A stretch of DNA of 49,415 bases from an uncultured Clostridia bacterium (GCA_947627475.1 CANQWE010000008.1:1-49415), one strand, 5' to 3'; positions 9,245 through 17,696 are shown, counted from the stretch's first letter. Translations and numbers: made by a program. The notes: generated from the letters alone by a model not told the origin.

Positions 9245-10548
9245 AAACAAAGAAAAGATGGATTGCCTATACAGCCATCGGTTTGGTTGCAGCCCTTCTT
9301 CTCACAGCCATCGGACTGGCCATCTATTATATTTCCATTATGAATCAGACCTTGGATCAGGTCACAACCCCTGCCCGGCCAAAAGCGGTTTTTTCTGTGT
9401 ACGTACTCACGGCGGATCCTGCCGAAAGTATCCAGGATACCCTGGGTTACCCATATGGGATTAGCAGTGCAGATGGGAAACTGGAGGCTATGGAGCAGAC
9501 TCTTGTGCAAATTGAAGAAGTGCTGGGGGAGAGACCGGCGGTGGACACATATGAAAACCTTTTTGCCCTTGTGGATGGACTGCGGGATCAAAAGAGCCGG
9601 GCAATCATATTGGACGAAGCCTATACGGCAAGCATTGCGGAAGCAGAAGGCTATGACTGGACGGCGCAGGGAATCCGCAGAGTGGCATCCTATACTATTC
9701 AGGAGGAAGAAAAAGGAGAAGCCGATACTGCCCAGTCCGATACAGAAGCGGTTTTGCCTGCGGATATTCCCCAGGCCTTTACCATGTATGTCAGCGGGAT
9801 CGACACCTTCGGCGGCCTTGCAACCCGTGCCCGGAGTGATGTAAATATCCTGTTGACTGTCAATACCCGGTCCAAGGAAATTTTCATGCTTGCCACGCCC
9901 CGGGATTACTACGTGGATTTTTCCATAACAGGAAATGCAAAGGATAAGTTGGCCCACGCGGGGATTCATGGGGTAGAGGCTTCTATAGACGCGCTCCAGC
10001 GATTGTACGGTATAGATATTGACTATTATCTTAGGATGAATTTTGCCGGCTTTGTAGATATCATTGACGCCCTGGGCGGCATTGAGGTATATTCTGAATA
10101 TGACTTTACTGTAAAAAACATCCGGGACTATCACAAGGGATATAACCAACTGACCGGTCTGGAAGCGCTGGCGTTTGCCAGAGAGCGGCTCAGCTTCCCT
10201 ACCGGGGATTATCAGCGGGCCAAGCATCAGATGGAGGTAATCCGGGCGGTGATCACAAAATGCGTGTCCCCGGCCATTTTAAAAAATTACCGATCGGTGA
10301 TGGAAGCGATCGGAGGAAGCTTTGAAACCAATATGCCCCAGGATCAGATATCCTCTCTGGTTAAAATGCAGCTGTTCGATAATAAAAAGTGGAACTTTAC
10401 TTCCTTTACTGTAGACGGTACCAGCGCCTTTCGGCCCACGTACTCGGCGCCGGGAAGAGACTTGTATGTCATTCTGCCCAGTCCGGATGCTGTGCGTCAG
10501 GCGGTGGAAATGATGGAAGCGGTCCGGCAGCCTACAGGGGAAGACTGA
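9241..10548 (+). CDS. LytR-CpsA-Psr (LCP) family glycopolymer ligase
   Basis: The ATG at 9241 overlaps the HAD stop (ATGA) and follows AGGGAAGG; an upstream TTG at 9214 is unlikely. The 435-residue protein has an N-terminal cytoplasmic lysine-rich stretch and one membrane helix (residues 8-30). An accessory region comes next, and then the LCP domain: YVSGIDTFGG, RSDVNILLTV, LATPRDYYVD, ALGGIEVYSEYDF, ALAFARERLS and GDYQRAKHQMEVI. LCP proteins transfer lipid-linked polymers to peptidoglycan outside the membrane. The Arg and Asp residues that contact the pyrophosphate lipid are present. Its place at the end of the operon fits the last step: attaching the exported polymer to the cell wall. Confidence 0.93.
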   Translation: MKTKKRWIAYTAIGLVAALLLTAIGLAIYYISIMNQTLDQVTTPARPKAVFSVYVLTADPAESIQDTLGYPYGISSADGKLEAMEQTLVQIEEVLGERPAVDTYENLFALVDGLRDQKSRAIILDEAYTASIAEAEGYDWTAQGIRRVASYTIQEEEKGEADTAQSDTEAVLPADIPQAFTMYVSGIDTFGGLATRARSDVNILLTVNTRSKEIFMLATPRDYYVDFSITGNAKDKLAHAGIHGVEASIDALQRLYGIDIDYYLRMNFAGFVDIIDALGGIEVYSEYDFTVKNIRDYHKGYNQLTGLEALAFARERLSFPTGDYQRAKHQMEVIRAVITKCVSPAILKNYRSVMEAIGGSFETNMPQDQISSLVKMQLFDNKKWNFTSFTVDGTSAFRPTYSAPGRDLYVILPSPDAVRQAVEMMEAVRQPTGED

Positions 10549-10678
10549 AACAAAAAATCTGTCATATAACTCTGTTTCTATTATGGTAAAAGTCGGAGGG
10601 GGAGCCATACAGCAGACTGCCCCTCCATCAGCCTTGCAGAAAGTTTACAAACTTCTATCAGAATTTCTGATGCAGGGA

Positions 10679-10706
10679 TTGTATTTTATAAAATATGTGG
10701 TATACT
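10679..10706 (+). promoter_or_regulatory. Sigma-A-type promoter upstream of a leader hairpin
   Basis: TTGTAT (10679-10684) and TATACT (10701-10706) are separated by 16 bases. The predicted start near 10713 lies about 20 bases before a strong terminator-like hairpin and about 130 bases before the esterase/acyltransferase gene. A weaker, T-tract-less palindrome (GGAGGGG with CCCCTCC, 10595-10626) lies upstream. Confidence 0.55.
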
Positions 10707-10732
10707 GTAACAATCATAAATAAATGGATTTC

Positions 10733-10778
10733 GCTTTTATACAAGTCGATTTATTGGGTTTGTATAAAAGCTTTTTTA
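10733..10778 (+). terminator. Rho-independent terminator or attenuator in the leader
   Basis: A perfect 12-base-pair stem, GCTTTTATACAA (10733-10744) with TTGTATAAAAGC (10760-10771), is followed by TTTTTT. It lies 185 bases after the LCP stop and directly downstream of a promoter. It may therefore attenuate transcription into the gene at 10841, or end a short RNA of about 65 bases. It could also simply terminate the LCP operon. Confidence 0.75.
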
Positions 10779-10840
10779 TTTTAGTGGCATACTATGAAGT
10801 ATAGCTGTTACTGCGTTTGTATCACCATAAGGAGGGGAAA

Positions 10841-13039
10841 ATGCTGCGGGAAAACTTTATTCGTATGCAGCTGCGCCTGTTCAAGCCTTTTGCCGCCGCC
10901 ATGTCTCTGAAAACGGCGCGTGAGGGGCAGGATAAGCTGGGGCTGCTTATGACCTCTCTGCAGAAAAAGAAAGTCATAAACCAAAACATACATTTTGACT
11001 CCTTTGAGGGAGCACTGATTACACCCAAGGATATACTCCGGGACGGCATTCTCCTGTACCTTCATGGGGGCGGGTATACCTGCGGAGATTTGGCATATGC
11101 CAAAGGTTTTGGGGCGACTCTTGCTGCGAGGCTTGGAATACGTGTGCTATGCCCGGCATATCGCCTTGCGCCGGAAGCGCCTTTCCCAGCGGCAGTGGAG
11201 GACGCCCTCGCTGCCTACCGATATCTTCTGGCCGAGGGATATCCGCCTTCCGAAATTTTGGTTTGCGGGGAAAGTGCCGGCGGCGGGCTGGTGTTTTCTC
11301 TTTGTCTGAAGCTTAGGGAGATAGGCTTGGCCATGCCTGCGGGGATTATCGCCATTTCTCCCTGGACGGATCTGACCTTGTCGGGAAGTACGTATGCGGC
11401 AAATGCCGATGCAGATCCTTCCCTGACCCGCTCCCGCCTCCGCTTTTTTGCAGATTGTTATATCCATGGAACCCCGAACGGCATTTCCGATAACAATCTG
11501 GATCAGGAAATGAAGAAAAATCCCCTTGCCTCTCCTCTGTTCGGAGACCTTTCCCGCTTGCCTCCGGCACTGATATTGGCAGGAGGCGATGAAATCTTGC
11601 TGGATGATACCCGCCGGATGCAGGGAGCACTGCGTGCGGCAGGAGGAGTCTCTCGGATTATCGTACGGGAGGGAATGTGGCACAGCTATCTGCTGTATCC
11701 TATCCGGAGCAGTCAGAAAGATTTTAAAGAAATAGAGCGGTTTTTGACAGAAAATTTACCGCAGCCAAAAAAGCTACGTTGGATTAAGCTGGACAATGCC
11801 GCGAAAATCTATCCCGCCATAAAAACAAAGCGCTGGAACAATTATTTCAGATTGTCCGCCACTTTACGCCATCCCGTAGACCGGGATGTACTTCAGTCGG
11901 CGCTGGATGTTGTTGTACGTCGCTTCCCCTCTATTGCAGTGCGTATCCGTCGGGGACTGTTTTGGTACTATCTGGAGGAGATCCCTTTTGCTCCAAAAAT
12001 TCTTCCGGAAAGTTCCTATCCCCTGGTACACACGCCCTTTGACGATATTCAAAAATGTGCGTTTCGCGTGATACTGTATGAGAACCGTATATCCGTAGAA
12101 TTTTTTCACGCCATCACCGACGGCAACGGAGGGCTTGTCTTTCTGAAAACACTGGTGGCTGAATATCTAACGCAGAAATACGGCGTGCATATCCCCACCG
12201 GGGATGGCGTCTTGGACCGGTTGGAATCCCCGCGGGATGGAGAAATGACGGACAGTTTTCTGAAATACAGCGGAAAGGTTGGAGCCAGCCGACGAGAAAG
12301 CAATGCCTTTCACTTTACGGGAACCTTGGAAAAGGACGGCTTTTGTACCAACACTACCTTTATGATGGATGCCGCGTCTGTCGCAGCAAAGGCAAAAGCA
12401 TACGGCGTCACTGTTACCGCGCTGCTTACAGCGGTCATGATCCAGGCCACAGCAGACGTCCAGGCACAAAGGGTAGAAAATCCTCTTCGCAGAAAGGACA
12501 TAAAAATCCTGTTGCCGGTAAATCTGCGCAAATTATTTCCCAGTGAAACCCTGCGCAATTTTGTACTGTATGTGACCCCGGGCGTAGATGCCCGCCTTGG
12601 GGAATACACATTTGAAGAGCTTTGCCGGATTATTCATCATCAAATGCAGCTGATGATCACGAAAAAGCAAATGCAAAGAAGAATTTCGGCAAATGTCAAT
12701 ATGGAAAAGCACCTGCTCATTAAGGCCACGCCGCTGTTTATCAAAAATTTGTTTTTGAAAATGGGATTTAGCCTCGTTGGGGAGAGAAAGTCCTGCTTTA
12801 CCTTTTCCAATCTTGGAATCGCTCACCTGCCGGACCCGATGGGAGACTATGTTTCCAGAATGGATTTTGTACTTGGCGTACAGTCTACCACTCCGTATAA
12901 TGTGGCGGCAATTACGTATGGCGGCAAGCTGCAGGTAAATTTCATTCGCAATATACGGGAGCCTGTCTTGGAGTATCATTTTTGGCAGTCCCTGCGTGGG
13001 CTGGGAATCCGGGCAAAAGTCGAAAGCAATCAAAGGTAA
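10841..13039 (+). CDS. Alpha/beta-hydrolase fold-3 esterase fused to an alcohol-acetyltransferase-like domain
   Basis: GGAGGGG precedes the ATG at 10841; an upstream TTG is rejected. Residues 1-305 are a hormone-sensitive-lipase-type esterase with the oxyanion motif HGGG (75-78), nucleophile Ser145 in GESAGG, Asp250 in GGDEILLDD and His281. Residues about 315-732 resemble the condensation/alcohol-O-acetyltransferase superfamily, with the catalytic-type HAITDG motif at 423-428 and a later LPVNLRKLFPS block. In many clostridia, as I recall, these two activities are separate adjacent genes next to the same zinc-ribbon protein found downstream here. The fusion could couple release and transfer of acyl groups on a lipid or surface molecule. 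No signal peptide is seen. The domain calls are firm; the substrate is unknown. Confidence 0.85.
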   Translation: MLRENFIRMQLRLFKPFAAAMSLKTAREGQDKLGLLMTSLQKKKVINQNIHFDSFEGALITPKDILRDGILLYLHGGGYTCGDLAYAKGFGATLAARLGIRVLCPAYRLAPEAPFPAAVEDALAAYRYLLAEGYPPSEILVCGESAGGGLVFSLCLKLREIGLAMPAGIIAISPWTDLTLSGSTYAANADADPSLTRSRLRFFADCYIHGTPNGISDNNLDQEMKKNPLASPLFGDLSRLPPALILAGGDEILLDDTRRMQGALRAAGGVSRIIVREGMWHSYLLYPIRSSQKDFKEIERFLTENLPQPKKLRWIKLDNAAKIYPAIKTKRWNNYFRLSATLRHPVDRDVLQSALDVVVRRFPSIAVRIRRGLFWYYLEEIPFAPKILPESSYPLVHTPFDDIQKCAFRVILYENRISVEFFHAITDGNGGLVFLKTLVAEYLTQKYGVHIPTGDGVLDRLESPRDGEMTDSFLKYSGKVGASRRESNAFHFTGTLEKDGFCTNTTFMMDAASVAAKAKAYGVTVTALLTAVMIQATADVQAQRVENPLRRKDIKILLPVNLRKLFPSETLRNFVLYVTPGVDARLGEYTFEELCRIIHHQMQLMITKKQMQRRISANVNMEKHLLIKATPLFIKNLFLKMGFSLVGERKSCFTFSNLGIAHLPDPMGDYVSRMDFVLGVQSTTPYNVAAITYGGKLQVNFIRNIREPVLEYHFWQSLRGLGIRAKVESNQR

Positions 13040-13059
13040 GATAAAGGAGGAGCTGACAA

Positions 13060-13755
13060 ATGTATTGTATACGCTGCGGCGTAGAGCTTGCCGATCACGA
13101 AACATGCTGTCCTCTGTGCAAAACCAGGGTGGTCCATCCGGACTTTGTGGATTTGGATGCGCCGGTGCCGTACCCGAAGGACAAAGTGGTGTATAGGGAT
13201 ATAAATCGAAGCGGGGTGCTTTTTATCCTGTCCGTTCTGTTTTTCCTGGCCGGGGCGCTGACGTTGGTATGCGATCTGTCTCAGAACCATAGCGTAGTCT
13301 GGTCAGGATATGCAGTGGGCGGGATCATAACAGGATATGTCCTCTTTGTATTTCCCCTGTGGTTTCACCGACGCATACCAGCGGTGTTTGCCGCCGTGGA
13401 TTTTGCTACCGTACTGCTGTTTTTGTGGTATATCAACACCACGGTGGGTGCCGATTGGTTCTTTTCTTTTGCGCTTCCCGCTGTGCTGATGCCAGGGGCG
13501 ATTACATGCGCGCTGCTTTGGCTGTATTCGTGTTTTCGCAGCAGACTGCTGTGGATTCTTGGAGGCGCCTTTATCCTTTTGGGTGTGTCCCTGGTGGGAA
13601 CAGAGCTGCTTATGCAGTATACGTTTTCTTTGGAGCGGGGACTGGTGTGGTCTATTTATCCCTTGGTCGTATTTGTGCTCCTGGGCATTTTGCTGCTTGT
13701 AACCGCGTCCAGCGCTCGCCTGCGCGGGTATTTGCAGCGAAAGTTTTTTGTGTAG
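13060..13755 (+). CDS. Zinc-ribbon membrane protein (DUF6320-like)
   Basis: The 231-residue protein starts with a zinc ribbon: CIRC at residues 3-6 and CPLC about 14 residues later. About five or six hydrophobic helices fill residues 48-220. AAAGGAGG precedes the ATG, and the gap from the esterase/acyltransferase gene is only 20 bases, so the two form an operon. From memory this architecture corresponds to DUF6320, a family of unknown function that travels with the hydrolase/acetyltransferase pair. A role as a membrane partner or anchor for the acyltransferase is inferred. A strong terminator begins at its stop codon. Confidence 0.75.
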   Translation: MYCIRCGVELADHETCCPLCKTRVVHPDFVDLDAPVPYPKDKVVYRDINRSGVLFILSVLFFLAGALTLVCDLSQNHSVVWSGYAVGGIITGYVLFVFPLWFHRRIPAVFAAVDFATVLLFLWYINTTVGADWFFSFALPAVLMPGAITCALLWLYSCFRSRLLWILGGAFILLGVSLVGTELLMQYTFSLERGLVWSIYPLVVFVLLGILLLVTASSARLRGYLQRKFFV

Positions 13756-13784
13756 CAGTCTGCCGCCTGGCAGACTGCTTTTTT
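13755..13784 (+). terminator. Rho-independent terminator
   Basis: A perfect 10-base-pair stem, GCAGTCTGCC with GGCAGACTGC, has a four-base loop and is followed by TTTTTT. It starts on the last base of the preceding stop codon and ends the two-gene operon. Confidence 0.92.
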
Positions 13785-13807
13785 GGACAACACCCGCGCG
13801 TTTTGCA

Positions 13808-13880
13808 TATACTTTAGTGAGATGCCCGGCGCAGGGACGCATGCAGCAGTTACATATCCCGGAAAGTATGGGATATGTAA
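13808..13880 (+). promoter_or_regulatory. Leader with -10 element and 11-bp inverted repeat before the DUF11 gene
   Basis: A TATACT -10 element lies at 13808-13813 with no convincing -35. An exact inverted repeat, TTACATATCCC (13850-13860) and GGGATATGTAA (13870-13880), sits in the presumed 5' leader 25 bases before the start codon. Similar TACA-N-ATCCC/GGGAT-N-TGTA hairpins precede the two lipoprotein genes at 28507 and 37520, so this may be a shared operator or RNA element. Confidence 0.6.
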
Positions 13881-13905
13881 ATCTATTGAATTAGGAGATG
13901 TTACT

Positions 13906-16173
13906 ATGCCCGCTACCATAACGGGTACGGTTTTTCATGATCTGAATCATAATGGGGTGCTGGATGCAGGAGAACCTGGAATACCGGGAGTCTATCTGAC
14001 AATGTCCGGTCCGTCAGAGACTGTCTGTATGCAGACGAGAACAAATGCTACTGACGGGGGATTCAGCTTTTCCGTTTCTTCTGCCGGCACCTATCGTGTT
14101 TATGAAACAGTAGAATCAGCGGCTGCCTGTCCGCCTGCAAATTTTGCACAACCAACAGGCTTTTTTCTTTCCAACGGTCCCAGAGTGCGGACGATCACGG
14201 TCACTGCCGCGCAGGTGAACAACGGCGCGGTGATCGGGGCGCAAAACTTCAGTCATGACACCATCGACGCCCCGCTGTCCTGTACAGCGGCGATGGTACA
14301 GTTTGTAAATACCCCAACAGAGTGGTTTGATATCGATATTGTAACAGGTGCTTCCACGCCTCGTGGGAATCTGCATCCTGCCAACAATGTCAATGCCATC
14401 GGATATAATACTCTGGATGATTATATCTACGGCTATGATCAGACCTCAAATCATATTGTCCGAGTGGACGCGGACCAAAATTTGATGCAGCTGGCGCCCA
14501 GTCCCGCTGGGCTGCCGTCAAACGGATATAATGTAGGTACGTTCGATTTAGGCGGACACTTGTTTCTCATGGTCAATGGTACGGCCAGATTTTACACGGT
14601 AGATCTTGCGCCCAGTTCTCCCACCTTTTTAAAGCTTGTGGATCCTACAAACGGCTTTGCAGAACAAACCGGCAACTACGGAACGGCCCTGAGCGTCTCG
14701 CTGAATATCAGCGACTGGGCTTACAGTCCCGTAGATAGGCTTTTGTATGGCATACGTTCTGTGGGAGACACTGCGCAGGTGATGCAGGTCGATCCTGCTA
14801 CCGGGGCAGTGACGGGGCTGACGACTACGATGCCGCCGCTCAGTCCTACAGGACGGTCCTGGGGTGCAATGGCCATAGATGCCTCCGGCGCGTTGTATGC
14901 GATTTATAACGGAGACGGAGGAGTCTTCCGCTTTGTAATATCCGAGGGCAGCGCTGTGGGAGTCCGTATATCCACTACCTTTTCCGCCAGCTTTAACGAC
15001 GCGGCTATGTGTCCCAGGGCCTTGGTGGAAGCTGTTGCAGATATCCGTGTAGAGAAAAGCGCATATCCCATTCCGGCTATACCGGGAGAAATCCTCGACT
15101 ATTTTGTCATTGTAGAAAATCTCGGACCGGACACCGGGGAAAATGTGATCCTTTCAGATGATACTCCGCCCCAACTTGTGTCTCCGGAATACAGCTTGGA
15201 CGGAGGCGGTACCTTCTTCCCCTGGACGGGCAGCATAGATTTAGGAATGTTTGCTGCAGGTGATGCACGTCCGGTGATTATCCGAGGAAGGGTCGATCCG
15301 GCTGCCGCAGGCACCATTATTAATACAGCTACGGTGAAAAGTGACGTGGTTGATCCAAATCCCGACAACAACACATCTACCATAGAGGTAGAGACGGCAG
15401 AAGCGGCAGATATTGCTGTAGAGAAATCCGGATTGCCGGATCCTGTGGTTCCCGGTCAGACGCTCACCTATACAGTAAAGGTATCAAACCTGGGTCCTTC
15501 CGACGCCCAGGGGGTGATCTTGGCCGATAATGTTCCCGATACGCTGACAGATGTGGTTTACTCCACAGACGATGGATCCACATTTCTGCCCTGGAACGGA
15601 TCTGCAGTGCTTGGTATGATTCCTGCGGGAATTTCCATGTCTGTGCTCATACGGGGAACGGTTCGCTCGAATGCTGCAGGCAGCATTGCCAACACGGCGA
15701 TTGTATCTGCCGACACGCCGGATCCAAGTCCCGACAACAATACGGATACTGCAGAGATTCCCATTGACGCGAGTCAGGAAAGGGCTGATCTTTCTATTAC
15801 GAAAACGGCGTCTGCTCGCACAGTGTCCCGCTGTCATAAGATCGTTTATACACTGACGGTGTTTAATGCAGGCCCGGATACGGCACGGCAGACTGCGATT
15901 ACCGATCATATGCCGGATATGCTGGGTGATCAAATGTACTCTTTGGATGGCGGTACAACCTGGATGGCGTGGAACGGACAGCTGCAAATCGGTGATTTGC
16001 CTGCCGGGCGCAGCGTGACAGTCCTTCTTTCTGCAATTGTAGGAATGTGCGCCAGAGGATGTATAACCAATACGGCAAATGTTTCTTCTGCCACAGAAGA
16101 TCCTGTCCCTACCAACAATACAGACAGCGCTACCGTTGTGGTTGTACGCAGAAACGGATGCTGCTGTTACTGA
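13906..16173 (+). CDS. DUF11-repeat surface-type protein with SdrD-B-like N-terminal domain
   Basis: The ATG at 13906 follows AGGAG at eight bases; an upstream TTG frame extension is rejected. The 755-residue protein opens with an SdrD-B/prealbumin-like domain (GTVFHDLNHNGVLDAGEPG, residues 5-75). A beta-propeller-like segment follows (residues about 120-370; FDIDIVTG, GYNTLDDYIYGYD). Three DUF11 repeats end the protein, each beginning with A-D-I/L-x-V/I-x-K and closing with a PDNNT-like motif. The C-terminus is RRNGCCCY. There is no signal peptide, sortase motif or membrane helix, which is odd for a protein family usually outside the cell. Export by mother-cell lysis (spore surface) or crosslinking through the cysteines is possible but inferred. 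A terminator follows. Confidence 0.8.
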   Translation: MPATITGTVFHDLNHNGVLDAGEPGIPGVYLTMSGPSETVCMQTRTNATDGGFSFSVSSAGTYRVYETVESAAACPPANFAQPTGFFLSNGPRVRTITVTAAQVNNGAVIGAQNFSHDTIDAPLSCTAAMVQFVNTPTEWFDIDIVTGASTPRGNLHPANNVNAIGYNTLDDYIYGYDQTSNHIVRVDADQNLMQLAPSPAGLPSNGYNVGTFDLGGHLFLMVNGTARFYTVDLAPSSPTFLKLVDPTNGFAEQTGNYGTALSVSLNISDWAYSPVDRLLYGIRSVGDTAQVMQVDPATGAVTGLTTTMPPLSPTGRSWGAMAIDASGALYAIYNGDGGVFRFVISEGSAVGVRISTTFSASFNDAAMCPRALVEAVADIRVEKSAYPIPAIPGEILDYFVIVENLGPDTGENVILSDDTPPQLVSPEYSLDGGGTFFPWTGSIDLGMFAAGDARPVIIRGRVDPAAAGTIINTATVKSDVVDPNPDNNTSTIEVETAEAADIAVEKSGLPDPVVPGQTLTYTVKVSNLGPSDAQGVILADNVPDTLTDVVYSTDDGSTFLPWNGSAVLGMIPAGISMSVLIRGTVRSNAAGSIANTAIVSADTPDPSPDNNTDTAEIPIDASQERADLSITKTASARTVSRCHKIVYTLTVFNAGPDTARQTAITDHMPDMLGDQMYSLDGGTTWMAWNGQLQIGDLPAGRSVTVLLSAIVGMCARGCITNTANVSSATEDPVPTNNTDSATVVVVRRNGCCCY

Positions 16174-16210
16174 TCCAATAAACGTTACAAGGGCTTTCCT
16201 CTTTTTCAAT

Positions 16211-16248
16211 AAGGCAGTCCCCCGCTTTCTATGGGGGGACTGCCTTTA
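16211..16248 (+). terminator. Rho-independent terminator
   Basis: The 13-base-pair stem AAGGCAGTCCCCC with GGGGGACTGCCTT lies 37 bases after the DUF11 stop and is followed by a short T run. It ends the DUF11 transcript just ahead of the next promoter. Confidence 0.85.
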
Positions 16249-16256
16249 AAAATTCC

Positions 16257-16284
16257 TTGACATCCCTGCAAAATGTGATATAAT
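16257..16284 (+). promoter_or_regulatory. Consensus sigma-A promoter
   Basis: Perfect TTGACA (16257-16262) and TATAAT (16279-16284) hexamers are separated by 16 bases. The start codon of the oxidoreductase-like gene lies 32 bases downstream of the -10. Confidence 0.9.
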
Positions 16285-16316
16285 GCGGGTAACATCATAG
16301 TTGGGAGCGATGAAGA

Positions 16317-17537
16317 ATGAAACAAGCGTTAAAAGTAGGCGTCATTGGCATGGGTGAGCGGGGATACAGCACCCTGGCCGGCGTTTTATGCGATATGGAT
16401 TCTATATGTATCACATATGTTTGCGATACTTTCGAGGACCGTGCGCTTCGGGGACAGCAGACCGTTTCGGAGAAAAAAGGAAATACGCCGAAATATACTA
16501 CAGACTATCGTGCCTTGATAGAGGATGCGGATGTAGAGGTAGTGGTGATCGCCTCCGCATGGGAAAATCACATACCCGCAGCGATAGCGGCAATGCGGGC
16601 TGGAAAATATGTAGGCTGTGAGGTAGGCGGCGCTTATTCTATAGACGATTGCTGGGAGTTGGTGCGCACCTATGAGGCGACGGGGCGCCACTGTATGATG
16701 CTGGAAAACTGCTGCTTTGGGCGGGAAGAGCTGATGGTGTTGCGTATGGTGCGGGAGGGACTGTTCGGAGAGATCGCGGCCTGCGAAGGCGGATACCATC
16801 ACGACCTGCGCTATGAGATCACCCACGGAGAGGAAAACCGGCACTATCGTCTGCGCAATTATGAAAACCGCTGCTGCGAAAACTATCCTACCCATGAGCT
16901 GGGGCCGATTGCCAAGGTGCTTGGCATCAACCGGGGTAACCGGATGCTTTCGCTTACGTCTATGGCTTCCGGCGCCTGGGGACTCAATACATACGCCAAA
17001 GAACAGGAGAATGTAAATCCCGATTTGCGCACCGTTCGGTTTGCCCAGGGAGATATTGTAAAAACCAACATTCTGTGTGCGGGCGGGCAGCTCATTACCC
17101 TTACCCTGGATACCTCTCTCCCACGACATTATTCCAGAGGTTTTACCGTTCGTGGCACAAAGGGAAGTTATACGGAACTGACCAAGGCGGTGTTTTTGGA
17201 CAGCCTGGGTGAGGGCGGTAATACGGCATATGATAATGTAGAACAGTATCGGCAGGAGTGGGAGCATCCTATTTGGCAAAGATATCTGCAGGAGGGCGTA
17301 AAAGGCGGCCACGACGGCATGGACTGGCTGGTTTATTCTGCTTTCTTTGAAAGCATTTTCAATGACCGATCGCCTGTAATCGATACATACGATATGGCGT
17401 CCTGGATGGCGATCACCCCCCTCTCGGAGCGCTCTATCATGCAGGGCGGACAGCCCATGGCCATACCCGATTTTACCCGGGGACAGTGGCTGTGCCGTAC
17501 CGACAGCAACCAGGGTCCCTATTCCCTGGAAAGGTAA
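16317..17537 (+). CDS. Gfo/Idh/MocA-fold protein, GH109 (alpha-N-acetylgalactosaminidase)-like
   Basis: The 406-residue protein has the N-terminal NAD-binding motif GVIGMGERG and the family segment ASAWENHIPAAIAAMRAGK. The middle of the protein has GYHHDLR (near residue 160) and NYPTHELGPIAKVLGINRG (near residue 190). This last pair is what I associate with GH109, enzymes that hydrolyse alpha-N-acetylgalactosaminides by an NAD-dependent redox cycle. Most Gfo/Idh/MocA proteins are sugar dehydrogenases and lack the YPTH motif. GH109 members are often secreted, but no signal peptide is seen here, which suggests action on imported sugar. It has its own promoter and a terminator. The fold is certain; the GH109 assignment is probable. 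Confidence 0.8.
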   Translation: MKQALKVGVIGMGERGYSTLAGVLCDMDSICITYVCDTFEDRALRGQQTVSEKKGNTPKYTTDYRALIEDADVEVVVIASAWENHIPAAIAAMRAGKYVGCEVGGAYSIDDCWELVRTYEATGRHCMMLENCCFGREELMVLRMVREGLFGEIAACEGGYHHDLRYEITHGEENRHYRLRNYENRCCENYPTHELGPIAKVLGINRGNRMLSLTSMASGAWGLNTYAKEQENVNPDLRTVRFAQGDIVKTNILCAGGQLITLTLDTSLPRHYSRGFTVRGTKGSYTELTKAVFLDSLGEGGNTAYDNVEQYRQEWEHPIWQRYLQEGVKGGHDGMDWLVYSAFFESIFNDRSPVIDTYDMASWMAITPLSERSIMQGGQPMAIPDFTRGQWLCRTDSNQGPYSLER

Positions 17538-17552
17538 GAATATTGAACAGAT

Positions 17553-17582
17553 AAAAGCCGGTATTATAATACCGGCTTTTGC
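17553..17582 (+). terminator. Rho-independent terminator
   Basis: A 12-base-pair perfect stem, AAAAGCCGGTAT with ATACCGGCTTTT, has a four-base loop. The A- and T-rich flanks let it work in both directions. It lies 16 bases after the stop codon. Confidence 0.88.
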
Positions 17583-17628
17583 TTTGCATGGAATTTTATA
17601 ATAACTTTTATGAATTTTGCAGCTGCTC

Positions 17629-17657
17629 TTGATTCTTTGCCCAATTTTTGATAATCT
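17629..17657 (+). promoter_or_regulatory. Probable promoter for the glycosidase-like gene
   Basis: TTGATT (17629-17634) and TAATCT (17652-17657) are spaced by 17 bases, 40 bases before the ATG. The hexamers are imperfect but the spacing is ideal, and the gene follows a terminator. Confidence 0.5.
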
Positions 17658-17696
17658 ATATTAGATATTAAAATTTTTTATAAAGGCTGGTGTCCT

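Noticed and set aside
10595..10626. GGAGGGG/CCCCTCC palindrome as the LCP operon terminator
   Set aside because: No T tract follows. The hairpin at 10733-10778 is a far better terminator.
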